A DNA stretch of 64,000 nt from 66-474 sp044464225 (lineage in GTDB: Bacteria > Pseudomonadota > Gammaproteobacteria > Xanthomonadales > Rhodanobacteraceae). Position numbers and translations under genes: made by a program. The stretch is from assembly GCA_044464225.1 (NCBI GenBank), contig JBIQLN010000013.1, forward strand, positions 36,561 through 100,560, read 5' to 3'. Below are positions 32,917-41,963 of this stretch, piece after piece (the stretch's first letter is position 1; each line of letters starts with the position of its first letter). Under the pieces are notes generated by a model. That model saw only the letters and a list, made by a program, of their open reading frames with translations. It did not search any database and had not been told where the DNA came from.

Positions 32917-33866
32917 AAGAGGGGGGGCACCCGCGCATCATCATCCGCCGCAAGGGCGGCGTGCATGGTGCCCACCATGGTGGCGCGTGGAAGATCGCGT
33001 TGGCGGACTTCATGACCACCCTGATGGCATTGTTCCTGGTGCTGTGGGTGATCGCGACCGCCACCCCCGAGCAATTGCGCGGGCTCGCCGACTACTTCAG
33101 CACGCCGCTGGCTCAGGCCGTGGCCGGCGGCGACCGCGACACCGCCAGCGACAGCGCGATCCCCGGGGGCGGGCCTGACCCGGTCTACAACGAAGGCCAG
33201 CGCGCGAACATCCACCTGCAGCCGCAACCGCGCCCCAGCGAACAGCGGCGGCGCCTGCGGCATCTTCGCGACAACATCATGGCGGCGGTGCAGGCCAACA
33301 AGCAGTTGCGCGACGTGCGGGACCAGCTGCGTTTCGAGATGACACCCGAAGGCTTGCGCATCCAGATGGTGGACAGCGACCGCCGGCCCATGTTCGAACT
33401 CGGCAGTGACAAGCTGGAGCCGTACATGCGCGACCTGCTGCACGCGATGGTGCCGTTCCTCAACGAACTGCCGAACCAGTTGAGCATCTACGGCTACACC
33501 GACGACCGGCCGTTCCACAGCGGCGACAACGGCTACAGCAACTGGGAACTCTCCGCCGCGCGCGCCAATGCGTCGCGCCGCGAACTGGTGGCCGACGGCC
33601 TCGACGGCAGCAAGCTGCTCACCGTGACCGGCGTGGCTGATCGCATCCCGCTGCCGGGTGCCAAGCCCAGCGACCCGGCCAACCGCCGCATCGAACTCCT
33701 GGTACTGACGACCAAGGCCGCGCAACGGATCACCGACGGCGCGCCACTGTCACTGCAAGAGGACGCACAAGCCGGCCACCAGCTGCCCGAAGTGGGCGAT
33801 TCGGCGCCCGCCGTGAACCGGGCCGTCCCGGCAGCGCCGGCCCTCAAGTTGAAACAGGGGAAGTGA
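32913..33866 (+). CDS. motB: Flagellar motor stator protein MotB
   Basis: 317-residue stator subunit with one transmembrane helix (FMTTLMALFLVLWVIATA) containing the proton-carrying Asp at residue 32. The periplasmic OmpA-like domain that anchors to peptidoglycan follows (about 150-270: LNELPNQLSIYGYTDDRPFH; NRRIELLVL). Its start overlaps the motA stop. Confidence 0.96.
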   Translation: MKEGGHPRIIIRRKGGVHGAHHGGAWKIALADFMTTLMALFLVLWVIATATPEQLRGLADYFSTPLAQAVAGGDRDTASDSAIPGGGPDPVYNEGQRANIHLQPQPRPSEQRRRLRHLRDNIMAAVQANKQLRDVRDQLRFEMTPEGLRIQMVDSDRRPMFELGSDKLEPYMRDLLHAMVPFLNELPNQLSIYGYTDDRPFHSGDNGYSNWELSAARANASRRELVADGLDGSKLLTVTGVADRIPLPGAKPSDPANRRIELLVLTTKAAQRITDGAPLSLQEDAQAGHQLPEVGDSAPAVNRAVPAAPALKLKQGK

Positions 33867-33867
33867 C

Positions 33868-36048
33868 GTGGACGTTTCCGAATTCTACGAGTCGTTCTTC
33901 GAGGAAGCCGGGGAACTGCTCGACGGCATGGAGGCGCAATTGCTGGCGCTGGATCTGGAGCATCCCGACCCCGAGCAATTGAACGCGATCTTTCGTGCCG
34001 CCCATTCGATCAAGGGCGGCGCCGGCACCTTCGGTTTCGAAGCACTGCAGCGCACCACGCATTTGCTGGAAAACCTGCTCGACGCCGCGCGCCGCGGCGA
34101 ACTGACGTTGCGCCGCGACATCGTGGATACCTTCCTGGAAACCAAGGACATGCTGGACGATCAACTCAACGCTTACCGGCAGGGGCAGACGCCCGATCCC
34201 GTGGCGCTGGAACGCATCTGCACGGTGCTGCAACGCCTCGCCAACGAGGAAATCGGTCGCGCCGGCGCCACGAAGGCGCGGACCGACCCGGCGAAGGCGG
34301 CCGGCAAAAAATCCGCCCCCCGGAAAACCGCGGCTGCAAAGCCAAAGAAATCGGGCCGGAAAAAGTCGCAAAGCGTGGCTTCGCCGGCGAGCGGTGAGCA
34401 GGCCTGGCGGGTAACACTGCTCGGCGTCAACGACAAGGATCGCGACCTCCTGATCGAGGAGCTGGGCCACCTCGGGCGCGTCGAAAGCCGGCACAGCGAA
34501 GGCGACCGGCATGAAGTGGTGCTGGCATCGCCGGAAAGCGCGGCGGACATCGAAGCCGTGATGTGTTTCATCGTCGACCCGGAACAGTTGAAGATCGAAG
34601 CCGTGGAAGCCGGGACCGAGCCGGAGTCCGAAGCGCCCGCGACGGAGCCGGAGCCGGAACCGAAGCCCGAAGCGAAGCCCGAACCCGCGGTGCAGGCGCG
34701 GCCGCCTGTCGAGCCGAACACTTCCGCGGTTGCGGCACCCGGCGCCGACATGAAAGCCGCTCCACGACCGACGGCGACCCATGCCGAATCGTCGCTGCGG
34801 GTCCCGGTCAACAAGGTCGACCACATCATCAACCTGGTCGGCGAGCTGATCATCACGCAGTCGATGCTCAACCAGGTGGTCGCGAAACTCGACGGCCCCG
34901 CGCACGCGAACCTCGTCGCCGGCATCAACCTGCTCGAACGCAATGCGCGCGACCTGCAGGAAGCGGTGATGTCGGTGCGCATGGTGCCGATGGACCACGT
35001 GTTCAGCCGCTTCCCGCGGCTGGTGCGCGACCTCGCCGCCAAGCTCGACAAGGACGTGGAGCTGGTCACCACGGGCCGCTCGACCGAACTGGACAAGAGC
35101 CTGACCGAACAGATCATCGATCCGCTGACGCATCTCGTGCGCAACAGCCTCGATCACGGCATCGAGAACCCCGATGAACGCCAAGCCGCCGGCAAACCGC
35201 GCACGGGCACGCTCACGCTTTCCGCCGAGCACCAGGGCGGCAACATCGTGATCGAGGTCAGCGACGACGGGGCCGGCTTGAACCGCGGCCGGATCCTCGC
35301 CAAGGCGCGCGAGCGCGGCCTGAGCGTGTCGGACGCGATGAGTGACGAGGACGTCTGGCAGTTGATCTTCGCGCCGGGTTTCTCCACCGCCGCGCAGGTG
35401 AGCGACGTGTCCGGTCGCGGCGTCGGCATGGACGTCGTGAAGCGCAACATCGAAGGCATGGGCGGGCACGTGGAAGTCGTGTCGCGCGCGGGCCAGGGCA
35501 CCACCACCCGCGTGGTACTGCCGCTGACGCTCGCGATCCTCGATGGCATGTCGGTGCGGGTCGGCCGCGAAACGTTCATCCTGCCTGTCAGCACCGTCAT
35601 CGAATCGCTGCAGCCGCGTGACCAGGACCTGCATGGCACGGCCGGCGGCGACCTGCTGCTGAAGGTGCGCGACGACTACCTGCCGATCGTGGCCGTGCAC
35701 GAAGCGATGGGTGTCGCCGAAGCCTGCGCCGACGCCACCCGCGCGATCGCGGTGGTGGTACAGGGCCGCGGCCGCCGCTACGCGCTGTTGGTCGATGAAC
35801 TGGTGGGCCAGCAGCAGGTGGTCGTGAAGAACCTCGAAACCAATTACCGCAAGGTTCCCGGGGTTTCGGCCGCGACCATCATGGGTGATGGCAGCGTCGC
35901 GTTGATCCTCGACGTGAACGACCTCTGCCAGATCACCGCCACCCAGAAAGAAAACGGCGTGTTTGCCGATAACGTGTTTGTCGACGACCGGGCCATGCAC
36001 GCACCACACAGGAGTTCGAGCCACCATGAATCCCGCAGCATCCATTGA
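33868..36048 (+). CDS. cheA: Chemotaxis histidine kinase CheA
   Basis: 726-residue cytoplasmic kinase. P1 phosphotransfer domain with the phospho-accepting His at residue 46 (AAHSIKGGAGTFGF). A Lys/Ala-rich linker is followed by a probable P2 CheY-binding domain (about 175-245), a Pro/Glu-rich linker, P3 dimerisation (about 310-375), the P4 ATPase (LVRNSLDHGIENP, DDGAGL, GRGVGMDVVKRNI) and the C-terminal P5 CheW-like domain. GTG start one base after the motB stop, with AGGGGA as ribosome-binding site. cheW overlaps its 3' end by 23 bp. Confidence 0.96.
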   Translation: MDVSEFYESFFEEAGELLDGMEAQLLALDLEHPDPEQLNAIFRAAHSIKGGAGTFGFEALQRTTHLLENLLDAARRGELTLRRDIVDTFLETKDMLDDQLNAYRQGQTPDPVALERICTVLQRLANEEIGRAGATKARTDPAKAAGKKSAPRKTAAAKPKKSGRKKSQSVASPASGEQAWRVTLLGVNDKDRDLLIEELGHLGRVESRHSEGDRHEVVLASPESAADIEAVMCFIVDPEQLKIEAVEAGTEPESEAPATEPEPEPKPEAKPEPAVQARPPVEPNTSAVAAPGADMKAAPRPTATHAESSLRVPVNKVDHIINLVGELIITQSMLNQVVAKLDGPAHANLVAGINLLERNARDLQEAVMSVRMVPMDHVFSRFPRLVRDLAAKLDKDVELVTTGRSTELDKSLTEQIIDPLTHLVRNSLDHGIENPDERQAAGKPRTGTLTLSAEHQGGNIVIEVSDDGAGLNRGRILAKARERGLSVSDAMSDEDVWQLIFAPGFSTAAQVSDVSGRGVGMDVVKRNIEGMGGHVEVVSRAGQGTTTRVVLPLTLAILDGMSVRVGRETFILPVSTVIESLQPRDQDLHGTAGGDLLLKVRDDYLPIVAVHEAMGVAEACADATRAIAVVVQGRGRRYALLVDELVGQQQVVVKNLETNYRKVPGVSAATIMGDGSVALILDVNDLCQITATQKENGVFADNVFVDDRAMHAPHRSSSHHESRSIH

Positions 36049-36535
36049 CGCCCGTGCCGGAGACGGTACCGGCGCCCGCCAATTCCTCGTGTTCTCGCTG
36101 GGCGAGGAGGAATACGCGATCGACATCCTGAAGGTGCAGGAGATCCGCGATTACGACCACGTGACGCGCATTTCCAACGCACCGGACTTCATCAAGGGCG
36201 TCGCCAACCTGCGTGGCGTGATCGTGCCGATCGTGGACCTTCGGATCAAGTTCCGGATGGAAAACGCGGCCTACGACACCAACACGGTCGTGATCGTGGT
36301 GAATATCGGCAAGCGCGTGGTCGGCATCGTGGTCGATCGCGTTTCCGACGTGATGACGCTCGCGCCCGACCAGATGAAACCGGCACCGGAATTCGGCGTG
36401 GGCCTGCCGCTTGCCTACATCCAGGGCCTGGGTGACCTCGGCGGCCGCATGTTGATCCTGGTGGACATCGAAAAGCTCCTGACCAGCCGCGAGATGGCGC
36501 TGGTCGATGAAGCGGGCGAGAGCCGTGCGGCCTAG
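36026..36535 (+). CDS. cheW: Chemotaxis coupling protein CheW
   Basis: 169-residue scaffold joining receptors to CheA. The beta-barrel core is clear: FLVFSLGEEEYAIDILKVQE, ISNAPDFIKGVANLRGVIVP and VDRVSDVM. The start ATG at 36026 lies inside the cheA 3' end, with AGGAG upstream. Confidence 0.96.
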   Translation: MNPAASIDARAGDGTGARQFLVFSLGEEEYAIDILKVQEIRDYDHVTRISNAPDFIKGVANLRGVIVPIVDLRIKFRMENAAYDTNTVVIVVNIGKRVVGIVVDRVSDVMTLAPDQMKPAPEFGVGLPLAYIQGLGDLGGRMLILVDIEKLLTSREMALVDEAGESRAA

Positions 36536-37534
36536 GTGAAGGAACCCGTGAATTTCGACCATGCTGTTGCGCAGCGACAAGCTGCAGATGTGGTTTCCGA
36601 CGCCGTCCGGCCGGGGACGATTGCCGGCGGCGCGGCGGGGGCACTCTCCGCGCGCGAACCGCGGCCTTGCGCCGGCGCCGCACCGCGGCGTGCGCCGGCC
36701 AACCGGGTCTGCAGCATCGCGCTGGTGCGCGACCTCGAATTCGACGACGAGGATTTGAAACGCATCTGCGCGTTGATCTACCAGCGCGCCGGCATCGTGC
36801 TCGCCGAGCACAAGCGCGACATGGTCTACAGCCGTGTCGGCCGCCGCGTGCGGCATCTCCACCTGACCCGATTCTCCGACTACCTGGCGCAACTGGAAGG
36901 CAACCCCCGCTCGGCGGAATGGGAAGCTTTCACCAACGCGCTGACCACCAATCTCACGTCGTTTTTCCGCGAGGAGCACCACTTCCCGTTGCTCGCCCGG
37001 CACGTCGGCGGTCGCACCGGGCCCGTGCGCGTCTGGTGCGCGGCGGCGTCCACCGGGCAGGAACCGTATTCGATCGCGATGCAGCTCGTGGAAACGCTGG
37101 GGGAGCATGCCGACGTGCACGTGTTCGCCACCGACATCGACACGCAGGCACTGGAAGCCGCCGCGCGCGGGGTTTATCCGATGACGCAGGTGGAAAAGCT
37201 GGACGAGAAGCGGCGCAAGCGCTTCTTCCAGAAGGGTGGCGGCCAGCGCGCGGGTTACGTGCGGGTGCGGCCCGAGCTGGCCGCGCGGGTCACGTTCCAG
37301 CCGCTGAATCTCGTCGCGGGCAACTGGCCGAAGAGCGGCCCCTTCGATGCGGTGTTCTGCCGCAACGTGATGATCTACTTCGACGCCGAAACGCAGGCGA
37401 AGATCCTGAAGCGATTCGTGCCGTACATGAAACCGGACGCGCTGTTGTTCGCCGGCCACTCCGAGAACTTCACCTACATCAGCGACCAGTTCAAGTTGCG
37501 CGGGCAGACCGTTTACACCCTCGGCCGGGCCTGA
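36536..37534 (+). CDS. cheR: Chemoreceptor methyltransferase CheR (copy 1)
   Basis: Methylates receptor glutamates using SAM; 332 residues from a GTG directly after the cheW stop. A GTG at 36548 with a better-placed GAAGGA is an alternative. An Ala/Pro/Arg-rich N-terminal extension of about 55 residues precedes the N-terminal helical domain (RICALIYQRAGIVLAEHKRD; TTNLTSFFREEHHF) and the SAM domain (VRVWCAAASTGQEPYSIAMQ; FDAVFCRNVMIYFD). A second cheR is at 51925. The receptor tails AWKEF and GWEEF would be its tether sites. Confidence 0.93.
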   Translation: MKEPVNFDHAVAQRQAADVVSDAVRPGTIAGGAAGALSAREPRPCAGAAPRRAPANRVCSIALVRDLEFDDEDLKRICALIYQRAGIVLAEHKRDMVYSRVGRRVRHLHLTRFSDYLAQLEGNPRSAEWEAFTNALTTNLTSFFREEHHFPLLARHVGGRTGPVRVWCAAASTGQEPYSIAMQLVETLGEHADVHVFATDIDTQALEAAARGVYPMTQVEKLDEKRRKRFFQKGGGQRAGYVRVRPELAARVTFQPLNLVAGNWPKSGPFDAVFCRNVMIYFDAETQAKILKRFVPYMKPDALLFAGHSENFTYISDQFKLRGQTVYTLGRA

Positions 37535-37670
37535 CCACCGGCGGAGGCGACGCGCGGCCCCATCGGTCATCGATGGCGTCCGACGGATGGCGGACGGACG
37601 CGCCTTTGTGCATTGCGTCACGACTCCGGAACTTGCGTCGCACGGGCGCCCGCGTGGCGACTGCAGCGAC

Positions 37671-37698
37671 TCAAGGAAATCGTTCAGGCCGCCGATAA
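37671..37698 (+). promoter_or_regulatory. Sigma-28 promoter candidate for cheB-receptor 2-cheYZ
   Basis: TCAAGGAA-N12-GCCGATAA. The -10 is perfect and spacing is 12. It lies in the 227-bp gap between cheR and cheB, which has no other visible content. Confidence 0.6.
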
Positions 37699-37761
37699 CT
37701 TCCTGCGAGACGGTGCCCGACACGCGGCGCCGGCAGTGTCCCGGGGAGCGGGAGATCCATT

Positions 37762-38817
37762 TTGGCCATGCAGAAAATCAAGGTGCTTTGCGTCGATGAT
37801 TCGGCGCTGATCCGCGGCCTGATGTCGCAGATCATCAACGAGCACGAAGACATGGAAGTGGTGGCCGTGGCGCCGGACCCACTGGTCGCGCGCGACCTCA
37901 TCAAGCAGCACAACCCCGACGTGCTGACGCTGGACGTGGAGATGCCGCGCATGGACGGGCTGGATTTCCTGGAGCGCCTGATGCGCCTGCGGCCGATGCC
38001 GGTGGTGATGGTGTCGTCGTTGACGCGGTCCGGATCGGAAGTGACTTTGCGCGCGCTGGAACTGGGCGCGGTGGATTTCGTCGCCAAGCCCGAAACGGGC
38101 ATACGCGGCGGCATGCTCGATTACAGCGAGGTCATCGCACAGAAGATCCGCGCCGCGGCGGCTTCGCGGCCGCGCCGGCAGCAGGTCGCGACGCCACGCG
38201 TGATGTTGCGCGAGCCGCTGGTGTCCAGCGAGAAGCTGGTGATCCTCGGCGCCTCGACCGGTGGACCGGAAGCGATCCGCGCGGTACTCGAACCGCTGCC
38301 GCCGAACAGTCCGGCGATCCTGATCGCGCAGCACATGCCGGCTGGGTTCACCAACTCGTTCGCGCAACGCCTGAACCGCCTGTGCCGCGTCGCCGTGAAG
38401 GAAGCGGAAGACGGCGAACGGATCCTGCCTGGGCATACCTACGTCGCGCCCGGCGACCGCCATCTCAAGCTGGCGCGCAGCGGCGCCAACTACGTGGTCG
38501 CGCTGGATTCGGGCGCGCCGGTCAATCGCCACAAACCATCGGTGGACGTGCTGTTCCACTCGGCGGCGGAGCAGGCCGGCCGCAATGCGATCGGGGTGTT
38601 GCTGACCGGCATGGGCAAGGACGGCGCGCTCGGCCTGCGCGCGATGCGCGACGCGGGGGCGGCGACCCTCGCGCAGGACGAAGCGACGTCGCTGGTGTTC
38701 GGCATGCCGCGTGAAGCGATCGCGGCGGGCGGCGCCGGCGAAGTATTGGGACTTGAGGAAATCGCCCCGAGGCTGATGGCCCTGGCCGCGGCATCGGGGC
38801 GCGCACAACGGGTATAG
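37762..38817 (+). CDS. cheB: Protein-glutamate methylesterase CheB
   Basis: 351 residues: receiver domain (KVLCVDDSALIRG, phospho-acceptor Asp near 58 in LDVEMPRMDG) and C-terminal methylesterase (ILGASTGGPEAIRAVLEPLP with the catalytic Ser; AQHMPAGFTNSFA; LLTGMGKDGA). It demethylates and deamidates receptors. The TTG at 37762 is 7 bases from GGAG; an ATG at 37768 is the alternative. Followed 53 bp later by a chemoreceptor gene. Confidence 0.95.
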   Translation: MAMQKIKVLCVDDSALIRGLMSQIINEHEDMEVVAVAPDPLVARDLIKQHNPDVLTLDVEMPRMDGLDFLERLMRLRPMPVVMVSSLTRSGSEVTLRALELGAVDFVAKPETGIRGGMLDYSEVIAQKIRAAAASRPRRQQVATPRVMLREPLVSSEKLVILGASTGGPEAIRAVLEPLPPNSPAILIAQHMPAGFTNSFAQRLNRLCRVAVKEAEDGERILPGHTYVAPGDRHLKLARSGANYVVALDSGAPVNRHKPSVDVLFHSAAEQAGRNAIGVLLTGMGKDGALGLRAMRDAGAATLAQDEATSLVFGMPREAIAAGGAGEVLGLEEIAPRLMALAAASGRAQRV

Positions 38818-38870
38818 GCAAGGTTCGCACGACACGTGCGCCCACAGACGATTTCTAGAGAGATTCGGAC

Positions 38871-40613
38871 ATGAAGACGATGCACAACATCAGGATCAAC
38901 ACGGGCATGGTGGCGGTGCTGGCCATCTTCGCGGCGGTGATCGCCACGACGATCGGCCTGGGTGTGTTTGTGGGACACATGACTGGCAGCGATCTAAACA
39001 CTATCAAGCAGGTCAACATCGACCAGTTGAGCGTGGTCGATACCATCAACAACGAGCAGAGTCTCGTTCGCGCCAGGATCGCGGCGCTGGTCGATGCCGT
39101 GCTCGCCCACCGAGAGCCGGACCGCGCAGAGTTGAATGAGGTTGCCGCCACTCTGCGTCACATGGATGAGCTGTTGGAGAAGTTCAATGCTGTCCCGAAG
39201 GATCCGGAACAGCAAAAGCTGGCTGAGGCGATTTCCTCCAGCGCTACTGAGCTGTTCAAGGTGATCCGTGGCGAAAAGGACGCGGTGGAAAAGGGTGATC
39301 TCGATGCGTTCAGTGCCCTCGACAAGCAGATGGTGGCGCCTATTCGGCAATTCCACGACGGTGTCAAGGCTTTAGCTGACTACGCTGCTGGTCGCAATGA
39401 GGCAAACATTGTTGAGTTCGAAAGAAAGGGCCGCGTGTTCAGGGGGGTGTACGCCGGCCTGAGCCTGATGACTCTTTTGGTGTTGGCAGCGGTGTACATG
39501 GGTCTGCGCAACCTCGTGGTGCTTCCGCTGACCGGCGCGGTCAAGCGGTTGGACGCGATCGCGCGCGCCGACCTGTCCGAGCACATCGGCGTCAAGGGCG
39601 GCAACGAAATCGGCCAACTGTTCGCGGCGATGCGCCGCATGCAGCAGAGCCTCGGCAAACTGGTCGGAGACGCGCGCGGCAGCAGCAATTCGATCTATGT
39701 CGGTTCGACGGAAATCTCGCGCGGCAATACCGATCTCTCCGCGCGCACCGAGGAGCAGGCCGCGTCGCTGGAGGAAACCGCCACCAGCATGGAACAGATC
39801 ACCGCCACCGTGAAGCAGAACGCCGACAACGCCCGCCAGGCCAGCAGCCTGGCCAACGACGCGTCGGTCACGGCCAGCCACGGCGGCGAAGTGATGGACA
39901 AGGTCACCGTCACCATGCGCGGCATCACCGACAGCTCGAAGAAGGTCGCCGAAATCACCGGGATGATCGATTCGATCGCGTTCCAGACCAACATCCTCGC
40001 ACTCAACGCGTCGGTGGAAGCCGCGCGTGCCGGGGAGCAGGGACGCGGCTTCGCGGTGGTCGCGGGCGAGGTGCGCAACCTTGCCGGACGCAGTGCCGAT
40101 GCGGCGCGCGAGATCAAGCAGTTGATCGAAAGCTCGACCCAGCAGGTCAGCGAGGGTTCGGCGCTGGTGGAGCAGGCTGGCAACACCATGCGCGAAGTGG
40201 TGACGGCGGTGAAACGCGTCACGGACATCATGGATGAGATCTCGGCCGCTTCGCAGGAACAGTCGAGCGGGATCGAGCAGATCAACCAGGCCGTCAGCCA
40301 GATGGACGAAGTCACCCAGCAGAACGCCGCGTTGGTCGAGCAGATCACCGCCGCAGCCGCCTCGCTGGAAGAGCAGGCGCGCAGGCTCGAAACCTCGGTG
40401 GCGGTGTTCCGCCTCCCGGGATCCGTGCAGCAGGACGAGGGCGCGGCACTCGAGGCCGCGGCGGCCAAACACGTGCCGTCGCCCTCCACCAACGAGGTCT
40501 CGGCGATGACGCAGCGGATCAAGCGCATCGCCATCCAGCCCCGACCGCAGCGCGAAACCAGGCCCCCCCGTTCCGAATCGGCCACCGCCGAAGAGGGTTG
40601 GGAAGAATTCTGA
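38871..40613 (+). CDS. Methyl-accepting chemotaxis protein with GWEEF tail
   Basis: 580-residue chemoreceptor. TM1 near 12-35 (MVAVLAIFAAVIATTIGLGV), a four-helix-bundle periplasmic domain (about 40-190), TM2 near 195-220, HAMP, and the signalling hairpin (QTNILALNASVEAARAGEQG; RGFAVVAGEVRNLAGRSA). It ends in GWEEF, the CheR/CheB tether. The DNA encoding the periplasmic domain (about 38980-39460) is visibly less GC-rich and uses codons such as TTA, ACT and GCT that are rare in the rest of the locus, so the ligand-binding part may have been exchanged. Located between cheB and cheY. Confidence 0.93.
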   Translation: MKTMHNIRINTGMVAVLAIFAAVIATTIGLGVFVGHMTGSDLNTIKQVNIDQLSVVDTINNEQSLVRARIAALVDAVLAHREPDRAELNEVAATLRHMDELLEKFNAVPKDPEQQKLAEAISSSATELFKVIRGEKDAVEKGDLDAFSALDKQMVAPIRQFHDGVKALADYAAGRNEANIVEFERKGRVFRGVYAGLSLMTLLVLAAVYMGLRNLVVLPLTGAVKRLDAIARADLSEHIGVKGGNEIGQLFAAMRRMQQSLGKLVGDARGSSNSIYVGSTEISRGNTDLSARTEEQAASLEETATSMEQITATVKQNADNARQASSLANDASVTASHGGEVMDKVTVTMRGITDSSKKVAEITGMIDSIAFQTNILALNASVEAARAGEQGRGFAVVAGEVRNLAGRSADAAREIKQLIESSTQQVSEGSALVEQAGNTMREVVTAVKRVTDIMDEISAASQEQSSGIEQINQAVSQMDEVTQQNAALVEQITAAAASLEEQARRLETSVAVFRLPGSVQQDEGAALEAAAAKHVPSPSTNEVSAMTQRIKRIAIQPRPQRETRPPRSESATAEEGWEEF

Positions 40614-40669
40614 CCACCGATCCGGGCGCCGCCGCGGCGCTCCGGCCCGGCCGCCAACGAGAGCAAGCC

Positions 40670-41059
40670 ATGATCGACAAAAGCATGAACGTCCTGGTAG
40701 TGGACGATTTCCCCACGATGCGGCGCATCGTCCGCAGCCTGCTCAAGGAGCTGGGCTTCAACAACGTGGATGAAGCGGAGGACGGGCAGGACGCGCTGGG
40801 CAAGTTGAAGGCCGGCAGCTTCCAGTTCGTGATCTCCGACTGGAACATGCCCAACGTCGACGGGCTGGACATGCTCAAGCAGATCCGTGCCGACGGCGAC
40901 CTGGGTTCCACGCCCGTGTTGATGATCACGGCCGAAGCGAAGAAGGAAAACATCATCGCGGCGGCCAAGGCGGGCGCCAACGGCTACATCGTCAAGCCGT
41001 TCACCGCCGCCACGCTGGAAGAAAAAATCGGCAAGATCTTCGAAAAGCTGGCCTCATGA
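40670..41059 (+). CDS. cheY: Chemotaxis response regulator CheY
   Basis: 129-residue single receiver domain. Acidic pocket VDDFPTMRR, phospho-acceptor Asp57 in ISDWNMPNVDGLD, Thr in MITAEAKKENI and the conserved Lys in GYIVKPFTAATL. Phosphorylated by CheA; acts on FliM and FliN. It is followed 34 bp later by cheZ. Confidence 0.97.
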   Translation: MIDKSMNVLVVDDFPTMRRIVRSLLKELGFNNVDEAEDGQDALGKLKAGSFQFVISDWNMPNVDGLDMLKQIRADGDLGSTPVLMITAEAKKENIIAAAKAGANGYIVKPFTAATLEEKIGKIFEKLAS

Positions 41060-41093
41060 CCCGCGTGCATCCGGCTTGACCAGGGGAACGACT

Positions 41094-41786
41094 ATGCAAG
41101 GCAACGCTCAGGTGGCCCAGATCGTGGGCACGACGGACGGCGACGATCTGGTGCGCCGTATCGGCCAGCTCACGCGCATGCTGCGGCAGAGCATGCGCGA
41201 ACTCGGTCTCAACAAGGAAATCGAAAAAGCCGCGGCGGCGATCCCCGACGCGCGCGACCGGTTGAGCTACGTCGCGAAAATGACCGAGCGTGCGGCCGAG
41301 CGGTCGCTGAACGCCATCGATCGTGCGCAACCCCTGCAGGACCAGCTCGGTCGCGACGCCGAGGCGCTGGACGCGAAATGGCAGGCGTGGTTCGAGCATC
41401 CGGTGGAACTGGATGACGCCCGGGACCTGGTCAAGGTCACCCGTGGTTACCTCCAGGACGTGCCCAAGGTGACGCAGAAGATCAACGCGGAACTGCTGGA
41501 AATCATGATGGCGCAGGATTTCCAGGACCTCACGGGCCAGGTCATCAAGAAGATGATGGACGTGATCCACGAAGTCGAACAGCAGTTGTTCCAGGTATTG
41601 CTGGACAGCGTGCCCGAGGGCGGCGAACGCGAAGAGATGCGGCACCGGCTGGAAGGGCGCTGGCTTCCCGGCGTGGTGGAGGAGCCGGGCGCGCTCACCA
41701 ATGGCCCGCAGATCAATGCCGAAGCCGAGGGTGTGGTCAGCAGCCAGGACCAGGTCGACGCATTGCTCGACGAACTGGGTTTCTGA
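41094..41786 (+). CDS. cheZ: CheY-P phosphatase CheZ
   Basis: 230 residues, mostly a long helical hairpin. The catalytic region is QDFQDLTGQVIKKMMDVIHE, with the conserved Asp and Gln that act on CheY-P. The C-terminal peptide DQVDALLDELGF is the CheY-docking tail. ATG with AGGGGAA upstream. Confidence 0.95.
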   Translation: MQGNAQVAQIVGTTDGDDLVRRIGQLTRMLRQSMRELGLNKEIEKAAAAIPDARDRLSYVAKMTERAAERSLNAIDRAQPLQDQLGRDAEALDAKWQAWFEHPVELDDARDLVKVTRGYLQDVPKVTQKINAELLEIMMAQDFQDLTGQVIKKMMDVIHEVEQQLFQVLLDSVPEGGEREEMRHRLEGRWLPGVVEEPGALTNGPQINAEAEGVVSSQDQVDALLDELGF

Positions 41787-41798
41787 ACGCCGCGCGCC

Positions 41799-41825
41799 TA
41801 AAGCGCCGGCCACCCGGGCCGATAT
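41799..41825 (+). promoter_or_regulatory. Sigma-28 promoter of the fliD operon
   Basis: TAAAGCGC-N11-GCCGATAT, beginning 12 bp after the cheZ stop and about 140 bp before fliD. A T-rich stretch follows in the leader. Confidence 0.75.
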
Positions 41826-41963
41826 TGCTGAATAGAGGGGCTTGAAGCGGCCTTTTTCCGCGGCTGGCCCCCTCCGCGATGCGGCCACAATGTGATCCGC
41901 TGGCGCATGCACCGGGAGGGCGTCGGCAGCGGAACCTGCAGAAACGTGAAGGAGTTCGCCGGG

